Assembly: GCA_950097015.1 (NCBI GenBank)
Contig: CATNEN010000003.1
Coordinates: 2,185,501 to 2,249,500, forward strand
Source of the DNA: Macrostomum hystrix
Taxonomy: Eukaryota; Platyhelminthes; Macrostomidae
Length of the DNA: 64,000 bases
Reading direction: 5' to 3'
A program made the position numbers and the translations under genes. The notes below the pieces were generated by a model. It was not told where the DNA came from. It saw only the letters and a program-made list of their open reading frames with translations, and made no database searches. Position 1 is the first letter of the stretch. The number at the start of each line of letters is the position of its first letter. Of this stretch, positions 11,440 to 22,667 are shown one piece after another.

Positions 11440-13139
11440 CGTTGAATAGTTCGTTTGCTTTTGCTTTTCTTATATTAATTACTATCAATGACTACAAAAC
11501 TGCCAACTGCAACAGGCTCCTTAGGAACAGATTCTGACTGATCTGCAGTGGTGACCATTGAAAAAATCAAATAGGCCATAACGAGCAAAGTAAAAATGCT
11601 AGGTGGTACAGCAAGTAACATGGCCAACATGACTTTCCTCTTTATGCTGAAAATTATGTAAATAATTTAAATATAAATAATATATAATTCATTTTTAATT
11701 CATAATTCATGCCTAAGAGCTAGGCTATATACTATATGATAAATATATGTGATATATTATTGAATTTAATGAGAACTGAGAACTTACAAACAAGGAAAAA
11801 TAGGCCTAGCTATTAGGCAATCTTACAATCTAAGGGTAAGATAATAAGCACTCACTAGGCCTAGCTATTGAGCTACTTTCAAATAGCTAGCTAGCTATAG
11901 AGTTAAAGTAGCTAATAAATATTGAAAATATAAGACTTAGACTTAGTAACTTAGTACTTTATACATTATATAGATAGAAAATACTTATTCAGCAATTCTG
12001 TTTTGTACTCATTAACTGATTATCTTCTGCAATTGATATATATTATTGATACCATTTTAGGCCTTACCAACATGGGCCTAGTAAGAATAAGGGTGCGCCA
12101 GAATAAGATATGCCTAGGGCCTAGACAACCTAGGCTAGGCCTAGCTGAGCTAAACTAAAATTAATTAGAGAAGTATATCAATAGCTAAATAATCAGCCTA
12201 AGTTATGTCTTATGATGCAGGCTTCATATTTATTGAATATGACCAAAATTTGAACATTTGAAAATTTGAGCAGAAAGTAGAAAAATTCCTAGATATTAGA
12301 AAGTAGGGAAGTAGCCAATTCACATCACATGAACTGACACAAGCCCCTAAATGTATTGGCGACGAATTCAATACAAACAGCAGCACAGCTTGCTTTCCAA
12401 ACACATGATTAGCGCTCTGTATGGAACATAACACCACAAGCTTATGGTAAATACTAAAGAGCATTATCTATGTAATGTTAGTATTTGAAAAGTGGGTTTC
12501 CATAGGCCTATACTGCGATCTAGTATAATAGAGCCGCAGAGCGTAAAAAGACTTTACATAGCTCTAACCGATCTTTTAAAGTGTCGTAAAACAAATTTAT
12601 TTAAAAAAAATTTATGTGCGGCGCACTCTGCAAATATGATCACATTGCTACAAAAATAGTTTTTTTTGTAATTCTTTTGTTTCTGTTATTTTATGCAGAA
12701 ATTATCAGAAAGGAACAACTATATTATAAAATACCTGATCACATCAACGTTACTGCAACGTTGCTGCAACCAATGATTTTCAATGTTAATGGCATCAACT
12801 TTAGCAATGTTGCTGCAACAAAACATGGCACTAGAGGGAACAGCTGTAAAAGTGTAAGCAAACATTAAACATTAAACATAAATTATGACAAATTTTCGCG
12901 TGAATTCAAATTAGTGAATATAGCGAAGGAAACCTCAACATTGCCCGAATTTTAAGTTATGGCATCCTTGCTTGGTAAAAAATCTAATCAGAATGTAGGT
13001 AGGACTGACAATTGGATGCCTCACATTATCTTTATATACTAGCCTAACCAGGATCAATCAAGAGATGTCAAGATCATGATTGAATTTGAATGTACTTTGT
13101 TTTGTAGTTCTGAGTTCTGACAAGACTGAGTTTGACAGT
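11440..13139. other. AT-rich non-coding stretch with AGGCCTAG-type palindromic words
   Basis: Contains many copies of the short word TAGGCCTAG and close variants (for example 11805-11880 and 12100-12160) in AT-rich DNA. The only longer ORF (12614-12868) has no recognisable features. It may include terminal sequence of the TNP2-like element, but no inverted repeats could be matched by eye. Confidence 0.35.
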
Positions 13140-14722
13140 GTGATGTGGAGTGTGCTGCGGGAATCGAGTGGGAATGTGAGCCAGCGGAATTTTTCAATTT
13201 TTTAGGCAATCAATAATCGCGACCCACCTAGCAGCTGGCCACAAACAAAATCATTAATCTTAGGGCCGGGTTTTGGGCGGCGGTGAATTAAGTAGCCGTC
13301 GAATCCCTTTTCCCTGGATCTGTCTAGACCCCTGTAGGAATGACTGATCGCGGCCATAGCTTTTATTGTATGAGTAGTTTAGGTCATAATTCCCCTCCAA
13401 ACCGCGATCAGATATTGGGAATCACTCGGGCATTATGAGTGATCATTAATTCTTCATGTCCCCACTTCTTTACAGTATTCGAGCCCAGCTCGACTTTATG
13501 ACCTCCTCTCTTAGATACATGTAAATGTCACTGTAGGCAGGTCGGCGCCTGCGCTTCCCATTGTCCTGGCGGAGTAACAATTATTGGCCGACTGTCGGCG
13601 GCTGCTCGTGAAGGAGCATCTGTCGTTTCTCGCCGCTGGTTCATTGGGTAATCGGGGTGGCCATCGCCGCTTCGATTCCTCGATGACAGGCTGGCGCGAA
13701 TGTGGGTTATTTTGATGGATGTCGGGGTTGGCGTGCTGCAGGACTATTTAAGAAAGCGCGCTGCGCTGCCCCTAGGACAACCTAACCTTTTCCCGGACCT
13801 CGACCTATCTCACTGCCGGGCCGGACTCCCACCGGACCCAAAGCACTTTTCCGGACCCACGTAGGGCTTAGACCCTAGAGCTATAAGCTCAGACAAGTGC
13901 TCACAGGCTCATTGCCTGCTCCCCATCCATTAGTAGCGCAAGCCACCTCTTTAGGTGAGCACTAAATTGAGCCACTGAGCTAATGTGTAGGCTGCAGTCT
14001 AATGTAAAGAATGTGCCTGATGTTTCCACGAGTAGGATTCCGGCTATGGATTTTCATTCGAGTTCTTAGTACCACCTTTCTAGACCCCTGTAGCGCGAAT
14101 TCAGGAATCCCCTTTTGAGGCGTGTCTCGATCCATTCCGGGGCTCTCACCCCAGTCTAAAACGGAAGTTGCAGAATGCCCTATTTTTCGGCTTGTCTAGA
14201 TCTGCGTGATAAACTAGGAGCTGTGTACTCCGGGGACCCAAGTTCCCAAATGTCTGCGGTGGCAACGTAGGCGCATTGGGTGGTGGCGCTACCTGAGATC
14301 ATTTTCCGCTTTGCCAATAGCCCTTCCGCATTTCTGCGACAAGAGCCTGGGCCGTTTCGACCACCGCTACCAAGGCTAGGAGTCAGTTACTTACACGCTA
14401 CTGACGGCAGTAGACTAGTTAGCCCTGCCCTGTCCGATTCCGGGCAGTCCGACCCTCTTCTTAGACTTTTAGCCGGTTTCGAGCATTGCTTGGGGTAGGC
14501 ACGGCTGTCACGCCTGTGGCCTATGGGACGAGTGGGACTGGCCAGCCTGAGGCCGATAGGACCACTCCCTGCATCCGCTGAACCTCCCTTCATCTCTCTC
14601 TCTCTCCGCGAAATCTCGCGTGCAGCTGGCGGTCATTTAAGTCGACTCTGTCGCCCGCCCTAAGAATCTTCTCTCACGAGTGCAGGTCAGCGCTTGCAAA
14701 CACCCACCCATTTCAAGTGCTA
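13140..14722 (+). repeat. Interspersed repeat R, copy 1
   Basis: A GC-rich block that matches 34638-36920 along its whole length and, inverted, 22668-23312 in its 3' part. It starts at GATGTGGAGTGTGCTGCGGG and ends near GCTTGCAAACACCCACCC. It lacks about 0.7 kb that copy 2 carries between 35450 and 36170. Two TATTTAAG-like words (about 13745 and 14633) could be promoter elements. No protein is encoded, and no terminal inverted or long direct repeats were found, so the class is unknown. Confidence 0.75.
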
Positions 14723-15618
14723 CAAAATAATGTATTATAATGTATTATAATACTTAAATTTACTATTTTGTCGATTCTGATAATAATTAATTATTATCAT
14801 ATATATTAAAATTAAATCCATCTTCTAGATATACCCTGATGGCCTGAGCTCTAGGAGTCAAGTGTTCTAGACATTATCCTACAGCTACAGGTTCAGGTAG
14901 ACTGAAAACACAAATAGCATGCCATGTAACCTCTTCCTCAGCATGCGATGCATGTGCACTGGGTCCAGCTGGCAATTGGCGACATACACACACAGTGCAT
15001 GTGAGGTTATGCAACGTTTAGCAGTCAATACAACTGAGCCCATATATATACCAAAAAAGCAATTATTGACTATGGCAATATATATAAATTTATATTAACA
15101 ATCGCAATGGAATTAGAAACAAATTCGTTTGCTGTCTAAATAAATCAGCAACTGCAAACCGGCTTAGAATCCTAGATTAATGATGTGTAAAAAGCAAAGA
15201 GATCTGCATATACAGACTGCATTCAACATTGTTTCTGTCTAAAGCAGCTTGCAGATTGCGAGCTTTTACATAAAACTATATGCAACTTTCCTATATACTA
15301 AATCCTTTATACAAAAACTCACTTTTTACACTTCCTTCCGAATACTTCCTAATACTAAAATTCACTTTAGCTTTCTAAACATATATCGATCGACATCACA
15401 ATCTCTGAAGCGCGCGCTTTGCAGACGGAATAATGCCAATAATTTACTCAAAGCAATTCAAAGCTTAAAATATAAACAAAGTTGTATAATGCAATGGCTT
15501 CACTGTTATTTTATTATTGCATTAACTGTATCATGTAAGTAGCTATTTTATGGACAGTTTTTTAATACATAGTTAAATTGTTATTTTAGTTTAAAAGAAC
15601 TTTTCTACAAATTTTCAG
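14723..15618. other. Upstream region of gene B
   Basis: AT-rich DNA with palindromic TATA-type stretches near 14735-14810. An acceptor at 15616-15618 shows that at least one upstream, probably non-coding, exon of gene B lies here, but it could not be located. Confidence 0.35.
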
Positions 15619-17525
15619 CTGGGGTGAACTCATGACTGCAAAAGCACAATACTGTCTAGTTAATTTTGCTGATGGCAATATGGTAGTATCTGCTAATTGT
15701 TTCTCTGTAGAGAATGATGCAGTTTTACTACTCACTGATTACTCTAGTGCAACAGATCCTAAGCTTGTACGACGTCTGCGTAGACATGACAGTCCACAAA
15801 GTGACTGGAAATCGTACAGTGTTGTTGAATGTCATCTTTGGAATGGTAAGTGTACATATGTTTTTGTGTGCTTGACAGTTCTGCATTTTGCATAGATTTA
15901 GTTTATTCAGTTATAATTGGCTAAGATAGTTCAGATTTGTAGTTTTTATTAATGAATTTCGGTTTTGAATTAACAAATAATCTGAATTACCTGCTTTATC
16001 GGCTGAGACGCTTCGAAGAGACTGGAACTCTAGCTGACACAGATATGGAAGGGAAGAGAAAGCGTACTCAAGTTGAATTCTTTAAAGATTACCAAGATGA
16101 TTCTACTGCCACTGTGCGCCGCCCACGAATCACAAAGTCCCCACTGTCTGCCATTGAGAATATTGGTGCGGCAGCCAGCTTTCCGGTTCCGCCAGATACA
16201 CCTGCAATGGCGATTTCGCAAGCAAAGCAATCAGACGCTATGACAGCACCCTCGACTCCAAAATCTAGCGCTAGTGCTGCTCATTCTGCCCGCCAGTCGC
16301 CGAGGCCAAGCGCTACTTCACAGGCTGTGCGACCGTCGCCGAAGACCAGCACTTCCTCGCAGCCTACGCGACCGTCGCCGGGGCCAAGCGCTACTTCACA
16401 GGCTGTGCGACCGTCGCCGAAGACCAGCACTTCCTCGCAGCCTACGCGACCGTCGCCGGGGCCAAGCGCTACTGTTCAGTCTGAGCGGCTGCATATGCTA
16501 TCAACAGATAATGCCACAATGCCAGGATCATTCGGTCAATGTCATTGCAAGCATGTGGAAAGTAAGATTCAAGTGAAAACTTTACATAGTTAATAGTTTA
16601 TTTTCTGAACATAATCGTCTTTAATTAAATAAGATGTTGAACTCCTGCTTTCACTTTTAGATTGACTAAAACTCATACTTGAGCGTCTTGTTGCAGTGGA
16701 AGAAAGGTGCATCACTGCATCAAGCAGAGAAGAAATGTCTGCGCAAACAGCTGCTTTAGTCCGGTCATTGCCATGCAGGTCATTGGATGAATTTATTGAC
16801 TTCGATGGACGTGTTCAAACCGATGAGGAACTGCGGGCTGCTTACGTATGTAAAATATTTCTTATTTGTTTATTAATTCATTAACATCATATTCGGTTTG
16901 AAATTCGATCTTACGACATTTCTGATTTTAGCTTATTTACTGTGTGAAGAGATCCGACAACATTGTCAAGCTTTCTGATGCAGTAAATTCGATGCTTGTT
17001 TGGACGGCCAGTGCTGGAGTCCTCAGCCATTTCAATATGCAAGGGCGTAAATCTAAAATGAGGCTTCCAACATCAATCACTGAATGTATTGTCCGTAAGT
17101 ACTTTAAGTTTAGTTTCTTAAAAATGTGTGACAAACTTTTAAGGATAGCAAATTATAGTTTTTAAGATGTAATGCTCCATTCGAAAAACCTGCGGCGGCA
17201 GCTTGGCTCGACGTCTGCTTTGTCCTTCATCGGCAGCATCCTAAAACGAATGACTCGAAAAGCCAATATACTGCTAAAGCGCTCGACACAGGATCCTGCG
17301 GATTCCTTGCAACACGATGGCAACGCAGACGACGGTGGCGGCTTTGACAGCAATAGTGACGGTGGCAGCCTTGGCGATGCGGACGACCGGGACCCTGATG
17401 ACGTGGGCAGCCTTGGCGATGCGGACGACCCGGACCCTGATGTCGGGGGCAACCTTGGCGATGCGGACGACCCGGACCCTGATGACGTGGGCAGCCTTGG
17501 CGATGCGGACGACCGGGGTCCCTGA
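15619..17525 (+). CDS. Gene B: DUF4806-type protein, paralogue of gene A
   Basis: Exons are 15619-15845 (ATG at 15632), about 16010-16561, 16697-16845, 16932-17094 and 17167-17525. Donors are GTAAGT, GTAAGA, GTATGT and GTAAGT, with phases 1, 1, 0 and 1 as in gene A. The acceptor of exon 2 is not certain. The protein has an N-terminal module (YCLVNFADGNMVVSANCF), a charged LRRFEETG...DTDMEGKRKR segment, and a Ser/Pro linker with about 2.5 copies of a 78-bp repeat. A DUF4806-like domain follows (LPCRSLDEFIDFDGRV..., then AVNSMLVW..AGVLSHFNMQGRKSK). The tail is acidic and built from 42-bp repeats (GDADDPDPDDVGSL type). Within the last repeats one extra base near 17517 shifts the frame and ends the protein at 17525; the other frame stays open to 17658. 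Function is unknown. It may be a domesticated or still mobile-associated family. Confidence 0.7.
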
Positions 17526-17580
17526 TGACGTGGGCAGCCTTGGCGATGTGGACGACCCGGACCCTGATGTCAGGGGCAAC
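17381..17580 (+). repeat. 42-bp coding minisatellite in the tail of gene B
   Basis: About four and a half units built on GACGACCCGGACCCTGATGA, with GGCAGCCTTGGCGATGCG between them. The unit length is a multiple of three, so copy-number change keeps the frame. One unit carries an extra G that truncates the protein. Confidence 0.8.
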
Positions 17581-17659
17581 CTAGGCGGCAGTCACGCTGA
17601 CAAGGACGACAGTTGTCATAGGGACTCTCGGGCCGAGGAAAGTGTGCAACAGGAATGAA

Positions 17660-18704
17660 GGTTATTTGACGTATTGACGCTTCAAGGGACGCGTTTTGGA
17701 CATGTTGATCTCATTTTTGTTGCCAAATTTAAGTATCCAGGGGCCATAGAGTTGCTGAACCAAGTTGTCTCTGCCCAGCTTATTAAAACACTTTTCAATC
17801 AAGGTTGTATTGCTTCTGAGCTACATCAGCTTTTTCCATTCGCTCTATTTATTCGCAGCGTTGTCGTTTTGTTTGGTATTATCATTTACAGCGAACCGTT
17901 CATTTGCCAATTTCAATTAACTGTGTGTGTGTTTATATGTGTTTCCATTTGCTTCTTGACCCATCGCGAATGCATACTGCAGGTGTCTGAAATTTATAAC
18001 TGATCGTGCGATATCCCAGTCCAAAGTTATCAAGGAAAACGACGTTCTCCTTATATATACTAATCCAGAGATAGGATAGTAAATAGAAAGATATCCTCTC
18101 GCGTAATTTAATTTACACAGTATTTATTCAAAGGATTCATTAACTATGCATATTTATTAGTTAAACTAAGTATATATTAACACATACTACGTCAGAGATA
18201 TTTACACATTTAGCTTTTTAAGAAATAAAAATGTTACTCTAAAAGTGTTATGGCAATACTTCTCTGGAGACATTGCGTCGCACAAATAAATCAAAGTAGA
18301 CCCGATGTGCAAGCAGCCCTACTTTCAGGGCAGTAGTATACATACAAATTAGATAAGTGAAATGTTTTTGCAAGTGGACTTAACGCTTCACTTCTTTGTG
18401 CCAAAACTTCGCAGTGTCAAAGTCAGGAGTACAAAAATTACTTTAACCCGCAATAGATAAAATAAGAAATTTTATCCTTACTAAAAACGCACTAGCTCTC
18501 CGCAGTCTGCATCAATGGTACGATCGTTTGGTTATCAATTGTAGTTTAGTATAGAAATGTGCTTTTTAATAAACATCTTTTATCTTATCAGCCGATTTTT
18601 TTACATTGTACGGCTGCGAATAAAAAAGTTCGTCTAAACTACTTCCATCCTGAAATTGGCCTAATGTGACGTGTTTTGATTGAATTATTTTTCTTTCATT
18701 GTAA
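17660..18704. other. 3' flank of gene B
   Basis: AT-rich, non-coding. AATAAA-type signals occur near 18225 and 18567 and could serve gene B. The single ORF at 17674-18003 lacks any recognisable domain and was not accepted. Confidence 0.4.
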
Positions 18705-21700
18705 CTCAATACCAAACAACAACAACAACAACAAAGGACGACAACCCAAGGCCGAAGCCAGAGGGGCTGCCGTCAAAAGGCACGCGCAAGAGCAGAGTGG
18801 CGCAGAATTGTCAGTCCACGAGGGTCAGAGATCTCAGCGTCAGTCAATAGCAGTTCAGGATAGCGTAGCGCCCTCGCCTGACCACGCCGCCGGGGCCCCT
18901 GCAGGGAAAGCAGCAGCACGTCCTGCAGTGGCTCGGGGCAGCGCTGCTCCGCACGGATGACGTGGCCAGCCAGCTGCAGGCGCCGGATGCGCAGCAGCTG
19001 ACTTGGCCGGCAGAGCTGGGCCCGGCGATAGAGCTCATCTTTGCTGGTGTTGGTGACGGCAGTCGGCGAATAGTGGACGCCGAAGGCGGCTCGCAGGAGT
19101 CCGGCGTGGGCGGCATCGAGTTGCTTCTCCTGTGTGCCGTTCAGAGTCCACGTTTGAGCGTTGTAGAGAAAGACGGTCTCTATGACGGCTTGAAACAACC
19201 GCCCTCTCAGCCGATCCGGCAGCGTGGGGCACTGCAGGACAGTCCGCAGGGTGCGAAAGGCTGCCCAGGCAAGCGCCCTGCGTCGCGCCATGTCGTCCAG
19301 GATGTCGGGCACTTGACCGCCGAGATAGATGAAGGTCTCGCAGCGCGGCAGCAATGCCGCTTGCCCATTTACGCTGTGGCAGAGGATCTCGCCGTTGAGG
19401 TCATTTGGGACGGTCAGCACCATTGTTTTCTTGGTGTTCACGGACAGCCCGACCATTGCCGCCGCCGCAGTCAGCTTGTCCAGCAGATGCTGAGCACCTT
19501 CGATTGAGCTGGACAGCAGCGCCAGGTCGTCCGCGTACGCCAGGACAGAGAGTCGTCTTTCGGGGTGTCGGCTGCTTGTCCTGCGACAGAGCAGAAAGCC
19601 GTTGGCGTCGTCAGGGAGGCCAGTGCGCAGCACCCAGTCCAGGACCAGGACGAACAGAAAGGGGGCGAGTGTGTCGCCCTGCAGCACACCGGAGGTCGTG
19701 TCGAAGAAATCGGATAGGCCGTCCGGCGTCACAACTGCCGCCCTGGTCTCCTGGTACAGGGCCATCACAGCCGTTACCAGCTGCTCAGGCACATGGTACG
19801 CGCGCAGGATCTTCGGGATGACCCGTCTCGACACCGAGTCGAAGGCCTTTAGAAAATCCACGAAGATGCAGATGACCGCCGACTGGTGGATACGGGTCTC
19901 TTCTAAAATGCGGCGCAAAGCGAGAATCTGATTCACCGTGCCCCTACCTGGCCGGAAGCCGTTTTGCTCTCGCCGGAGGAACGGGTCCAACACAGGTTGC
20001 AGCAGCGTCAGCAGCACCCTGTTGTACAGCTTCGCGGCGCAGGACATTAGGGATATTCCGCGATGCTCTTCGACCTTGACAGTTCCGGGCTTCTTCGGGA
20101 TCCCGACGATGTGCGCCGTCCGCCATTCAGCGGGGGCGGGACCTCCCGCCAGCACGCAGTTCATCACTTGCGTGACTTCTTGCGCCACCAGCGGGAGGCG
20201 CAACACTTCGACAGGCACGTCATCGGGTCCGGTGGCTTTGCCGCCCGGTGTCTTCTTAGCGAGCAGAAGCACCTCGTCAATGGTGATAGGACTGGTGTTG
20301 AAAGAGCTTTCTTCTGGCAGTGCGACCTCTGCGGGCAGTGACATGTCGTCTCTTGGCGGCGGTGGAGACGCGTTAACGATGCCAGAGAAAAAGGCTTTTA
20401 GTTCGTTTCGCCTCTCTTCGGGCGTGTCACCAGACAGGTTCAGCGTACTGCGCCGTTTACGGCCTGTCAATTGGTTTACAACAGACCAAACAGCACGGGG
20501 CTTCTTGTCGGGGCCGGCGTCAGTAATTTCTTGAATTGCGGCCTCAACAGCGGCGCGTTGCCGGGCCTTAAAAACCTCTGCTAAGGCTTTCTCAGCTTCC
20601 TCCGCAGGCTGTCCGCTCCTCCGCAGTCTTTCCACAGTTTGCCGGGCCTGTCGCAGCGCCTCGTCGTTTTGCCACACAGGCTGACCGCTTGCTACTGGTT
20701 TCACCAGAGGCAGCGTTTTAGTAGCGGCAGCCTGGACAGCGCTGCTGACGTCCGAGTATTTGGCAGGTGCTGCTGGTTCCGGTCGTTTGTCTAGCGCGTC
20801 GGCAAAGGCCAGGCAGAAACGGCCTCTTGTGCTTGGGTCGCGCAAGGCGCGGAAAAAGCGCTTTGGCTGCCGCTTCGGTGGTCGGTATAGTGGGTGCCTA
20901 AGGCGCAGTTCACAGTAAAGCAGTCTATGGTCAGACCGAATTGCCAAAGGTGCCACCGTGTCGCAGTTGACTGCACGGCGCCGTTCCCGCCAGCGGATTA
21001 GAATGTGGTCCAGCTGTGCGAGTCTTTTTGTGGCAAACTTTCCACTGGCGTTCCGGGTCGGGCGCTTGCATCCAGTGAACGTTGCCAGTCTCACAGCTGG
21101 TTTCCTAAAGAGAGTGTTCGCTGAGACCAGATCGTGCCGGTCCACGAAATCCATTAGTGCATCGGTGTTGTTGTTTTCGCGCGGGGTGACAAAGAGAGCT
21201 CGTTCAGATTTTCGCATAACAGCGTTGAGGTCTCCAAGCACCAGCACTGAGTCACGCTGAGCAACCGCCTCCAGTTGCGCCGAGAGGAACTCCAGAAATT
21301 GACGGTGCTCCGTCGGGTGCGCAGCTGTGGGTGCATAGGCACAGAATAAGTGAATATTACGGGTGCGGAGACGAAGGTCGACTCGTAGTAGTCTTGGCGA
21401 TAAGCTTTCGCATCGAAAACATTTCTGTAGCCGTGGGCTGGTGAGGACACCAACTCCTCCTCGGCCTTTTGCGTCTGCTGAAGTGAACTGAAGGAGCCAG
21501 CCGCCACCGAGGTGCTCCTGATGGAGCCCAGGATCGGTTTTAATAGATAGCTCCTGCAGCATTACAATGTCTAGTTGCAGATCGGTAGCTAATTTTGCCA
21601 GTAGATGTTGCCTCCAACCTGCTCGCAGAGTCCGGCAGTTCCAAGTCGCGACTCTTAGTTGTTGTTTCTGTTTATGCGGCGTGCAATTTGGTTCAGCTTG

Positions 21701-21953
21701 GATCCGTTGGTTGTGGACCTCTAGGTCCCCAGCGCCACCCGGAGGAACCGTACCACTGCGCATAGAGGTTCTGCCAGCAGTGCGACGCTCGCGGGCACGG
21801 TGTCGGCCACGGCAGTTTCGCTCGCGGCGTCGTTCAATACGCCGACGCACACTGCGTTGTCCTCGTCTGCAGGGTGGTGTGCCGCTCTTGGCAGCCGCAG
21901 CAGGTGCGCGGCTCTCCGTACCAAATACCAATACCAAATCTCTCAATACCAAA
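18705..21953 (-). mobile_element. RTE-clade non-LTR retrotransposon
   Basis: The element lies on the minus strand between two copies of CTCAATACCAAA (18705-18716 and 21942-21953), a 12-bp target-site duplication. Its 3' end is a short TTG/CAA microsatellite (about 18717-18735) with no poly(A), as expected for RTE elements. The 5' junction (about 21920-21941) shows extra tandem GGTATT-like words, probably copied from the target or added during integration. The body is one EN-RT frame. It is probably 5' truncated or has a very short 5' UTR. Confidence 0.85.
18773..21763 (-). CDS. RTE endonuclease-reverse transcriptase
   Basis: The open frame extends to 22063, but its first 40-50 codons read through target DNA. 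The first ATG well inside the element is at 21763, giving about 996 aa. Counting from 22063, the APE endonuclease has WNCRTL (141-146), LQEL (169-172), GDLNA (277-281) and SDHR (377-380). The RT has TGPDDVP, EQNGFRPGRGTVNQI (699-713), FVDFLKAFDSV and YADD (843-846). There is no RNase H and no zinc finger, as usual for RTE. The frame is uninterrupted and the catalytic residues are present, so the copy may be recent and the enzyme active. Confidence 0.9.
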   Translation of the reverse strand: MRSGTVPPGGAGDLEVHNQRIQAEPNCTPHKQKQQLRVATWNCRTLRAGWRQHLLAKLATDLQLDIVMLQELSIKTDPGLHQEHLGGGWLLQFTSADAKGRGGVGVLTSPRLQKCFRCESLSPRLLRVDLRLRTRNIHLFCAYAPTAAHPTEHRQFLEFLSAQLEAVAQRDSVLVLGDLNAVMRKSERALFVTPRENNNTDALMDFVDRHDLVSANTLFRKPAVRLATFTGCKRPTRNASGKFATKRLAQLDHILIRWRERRRAVNCDTVAPLAIRSDHRLLYCELRLRHPLYRPPKRQPKRFFRALRDPSTRGRFCLAFADALDKRPEPAAPAKYSDVSSAVQAAATKTLPLVKPVASGQPVWQNDEALRQARQTVERLRRSGQPAEEAEKALAEVFKARQRAAVEAAIQEITDAGPDKKPRAVWSVVNQLTGRKRRSTLNLSGDTPEERRNELKAFFSGIVNASPPPPRDDMSLPAEVALPEESSFNTSPITIDEVLLLAKKTPGGKATGPDDVPVEVLRLPLVAQEVTQVMNCVLAGGPAPAEWRTAHIVGIPKKPGTVKVEEHRGISLMSCAAKLYNRVLLTLLQPVLDPFLRREQNGFRPGRGTVNQILALRRILEETRIHQSAVICIFVDFLKAFDSVSRRVIPKILRAYHVPEQLVTAVMALYQETRAAVVTPDGLSDFFDTTSGVLQGDTLAPFLFVLVLDWVLRTGLPDDANGFLLCRRTSSRHPERRLSVLAYADDLALLSSSIEGAQHLLDKLTAAAAMVGLSVNTKKTMVLTVPNDLNGEILCHSVNGQAALLPRCETFIYLGGQVPDILDDMARRRALAWAAFRTLRTVLQCPTLPDRLRGRLFQAVIETVFLYNAQTWTLNGTQEKQLDAAHAGLLRAAFGVHYSPTAVTNTSKDELYRRAQLCRPSQLLRIRRLQLAGHVIRAEQRCPEPLQDVLLLSLQGPRRRGQARALRYPELLLTDAEISDPRGLTILRHSALARAF

Positions 21954-22284
21954 AGCATGTTGTAATTCAAGTGCATGTTCCACCTATTACTTTGGCTCAC
22001 TTTAGTCATCACAAATGGCATGCTATATATGTATGCTGTCGCTATTTTACTATCCAACACCAAAACAAAGACAGATGCATGTGGTCCACTGCAGCGATCA
22101 TTATTTCTGGAGCCGGCTATGCGCAGCTGCCGGGGGGTATTGCACCGGTTTCTCGTCGCCAGCTTTCAATGCAATCTTGGTGGGGGATTGCTTCAAGGTA
22201 TCCAGGGTGCCGGGCGGGGCGCTTTCTGAATACGTATGTACGCCCTATTGTAACCTCTGTGGAACGTCCCAATACGTCCCATTG
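21954..22284. other. Flank of the RTE insertion
   Basis: Unique-looking sequence with no supported gene. It is the upstream half of the DNA into which the RTE element inserted. Confidence 0.35.
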
Positions 22285-22395
22285 CGACCTCCTGGAGACG
22301 TCCCCAAATTAGGTATAAAGAATGTATCCGTGACTCTCGTTTCTTCGTCCCCGGGGACGTATCAAGGGGACCTAATGGGGACGTCTCCGTTACGT
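22285..22395. repeat. Foldback (stem-loop) repeat
   Basis: GGAGACGTCCCCAAATTAGG at about 22290 faces CCTAATGGGGACGTCTCCG at about 22368. These are near-perfect inverted arms of about 20 bp with roughly 55 bp between them. Further CCCAATACGTCCC/ACGTCC words lie outside. A small MITE or foldback element is likely. Confidence 0.65.
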
Positions 22396-22667
22396 CCAGA
22401 TACGTAAAATTGTTATACGTGTCAAATAGTTAATAATTGTTAGGCCTATTAAACTCCAATTTATTCATGTATTTTGTGGATGCTTTCTGGCAGAAAAAAC
22501 CCAGGATTCATCCATTGACAGCATATCTGGTATTAATATTCTAATAATATTTTTATATCTAAAAATGTGAGCTCCTTTATACTCTTGTACTTTGTATGAT
22601 CTGGCTAATATGGTAATATGTATGTATATGTGTATTATATTGTTTGGTTTATATAATTGAAATGGTT

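Noticed and set aside
17674-18003. 109-aa ORF after gene B
   Set aside because: Hydrophobic, AT-driven composition, no partner exon, lies in the 3' flank.
21764-22063. N-terminal extension of the RTE ORF to 22063
   Set aside because: The target duplication at 21942-21953 shows that the first 40 or so codons are host flank.
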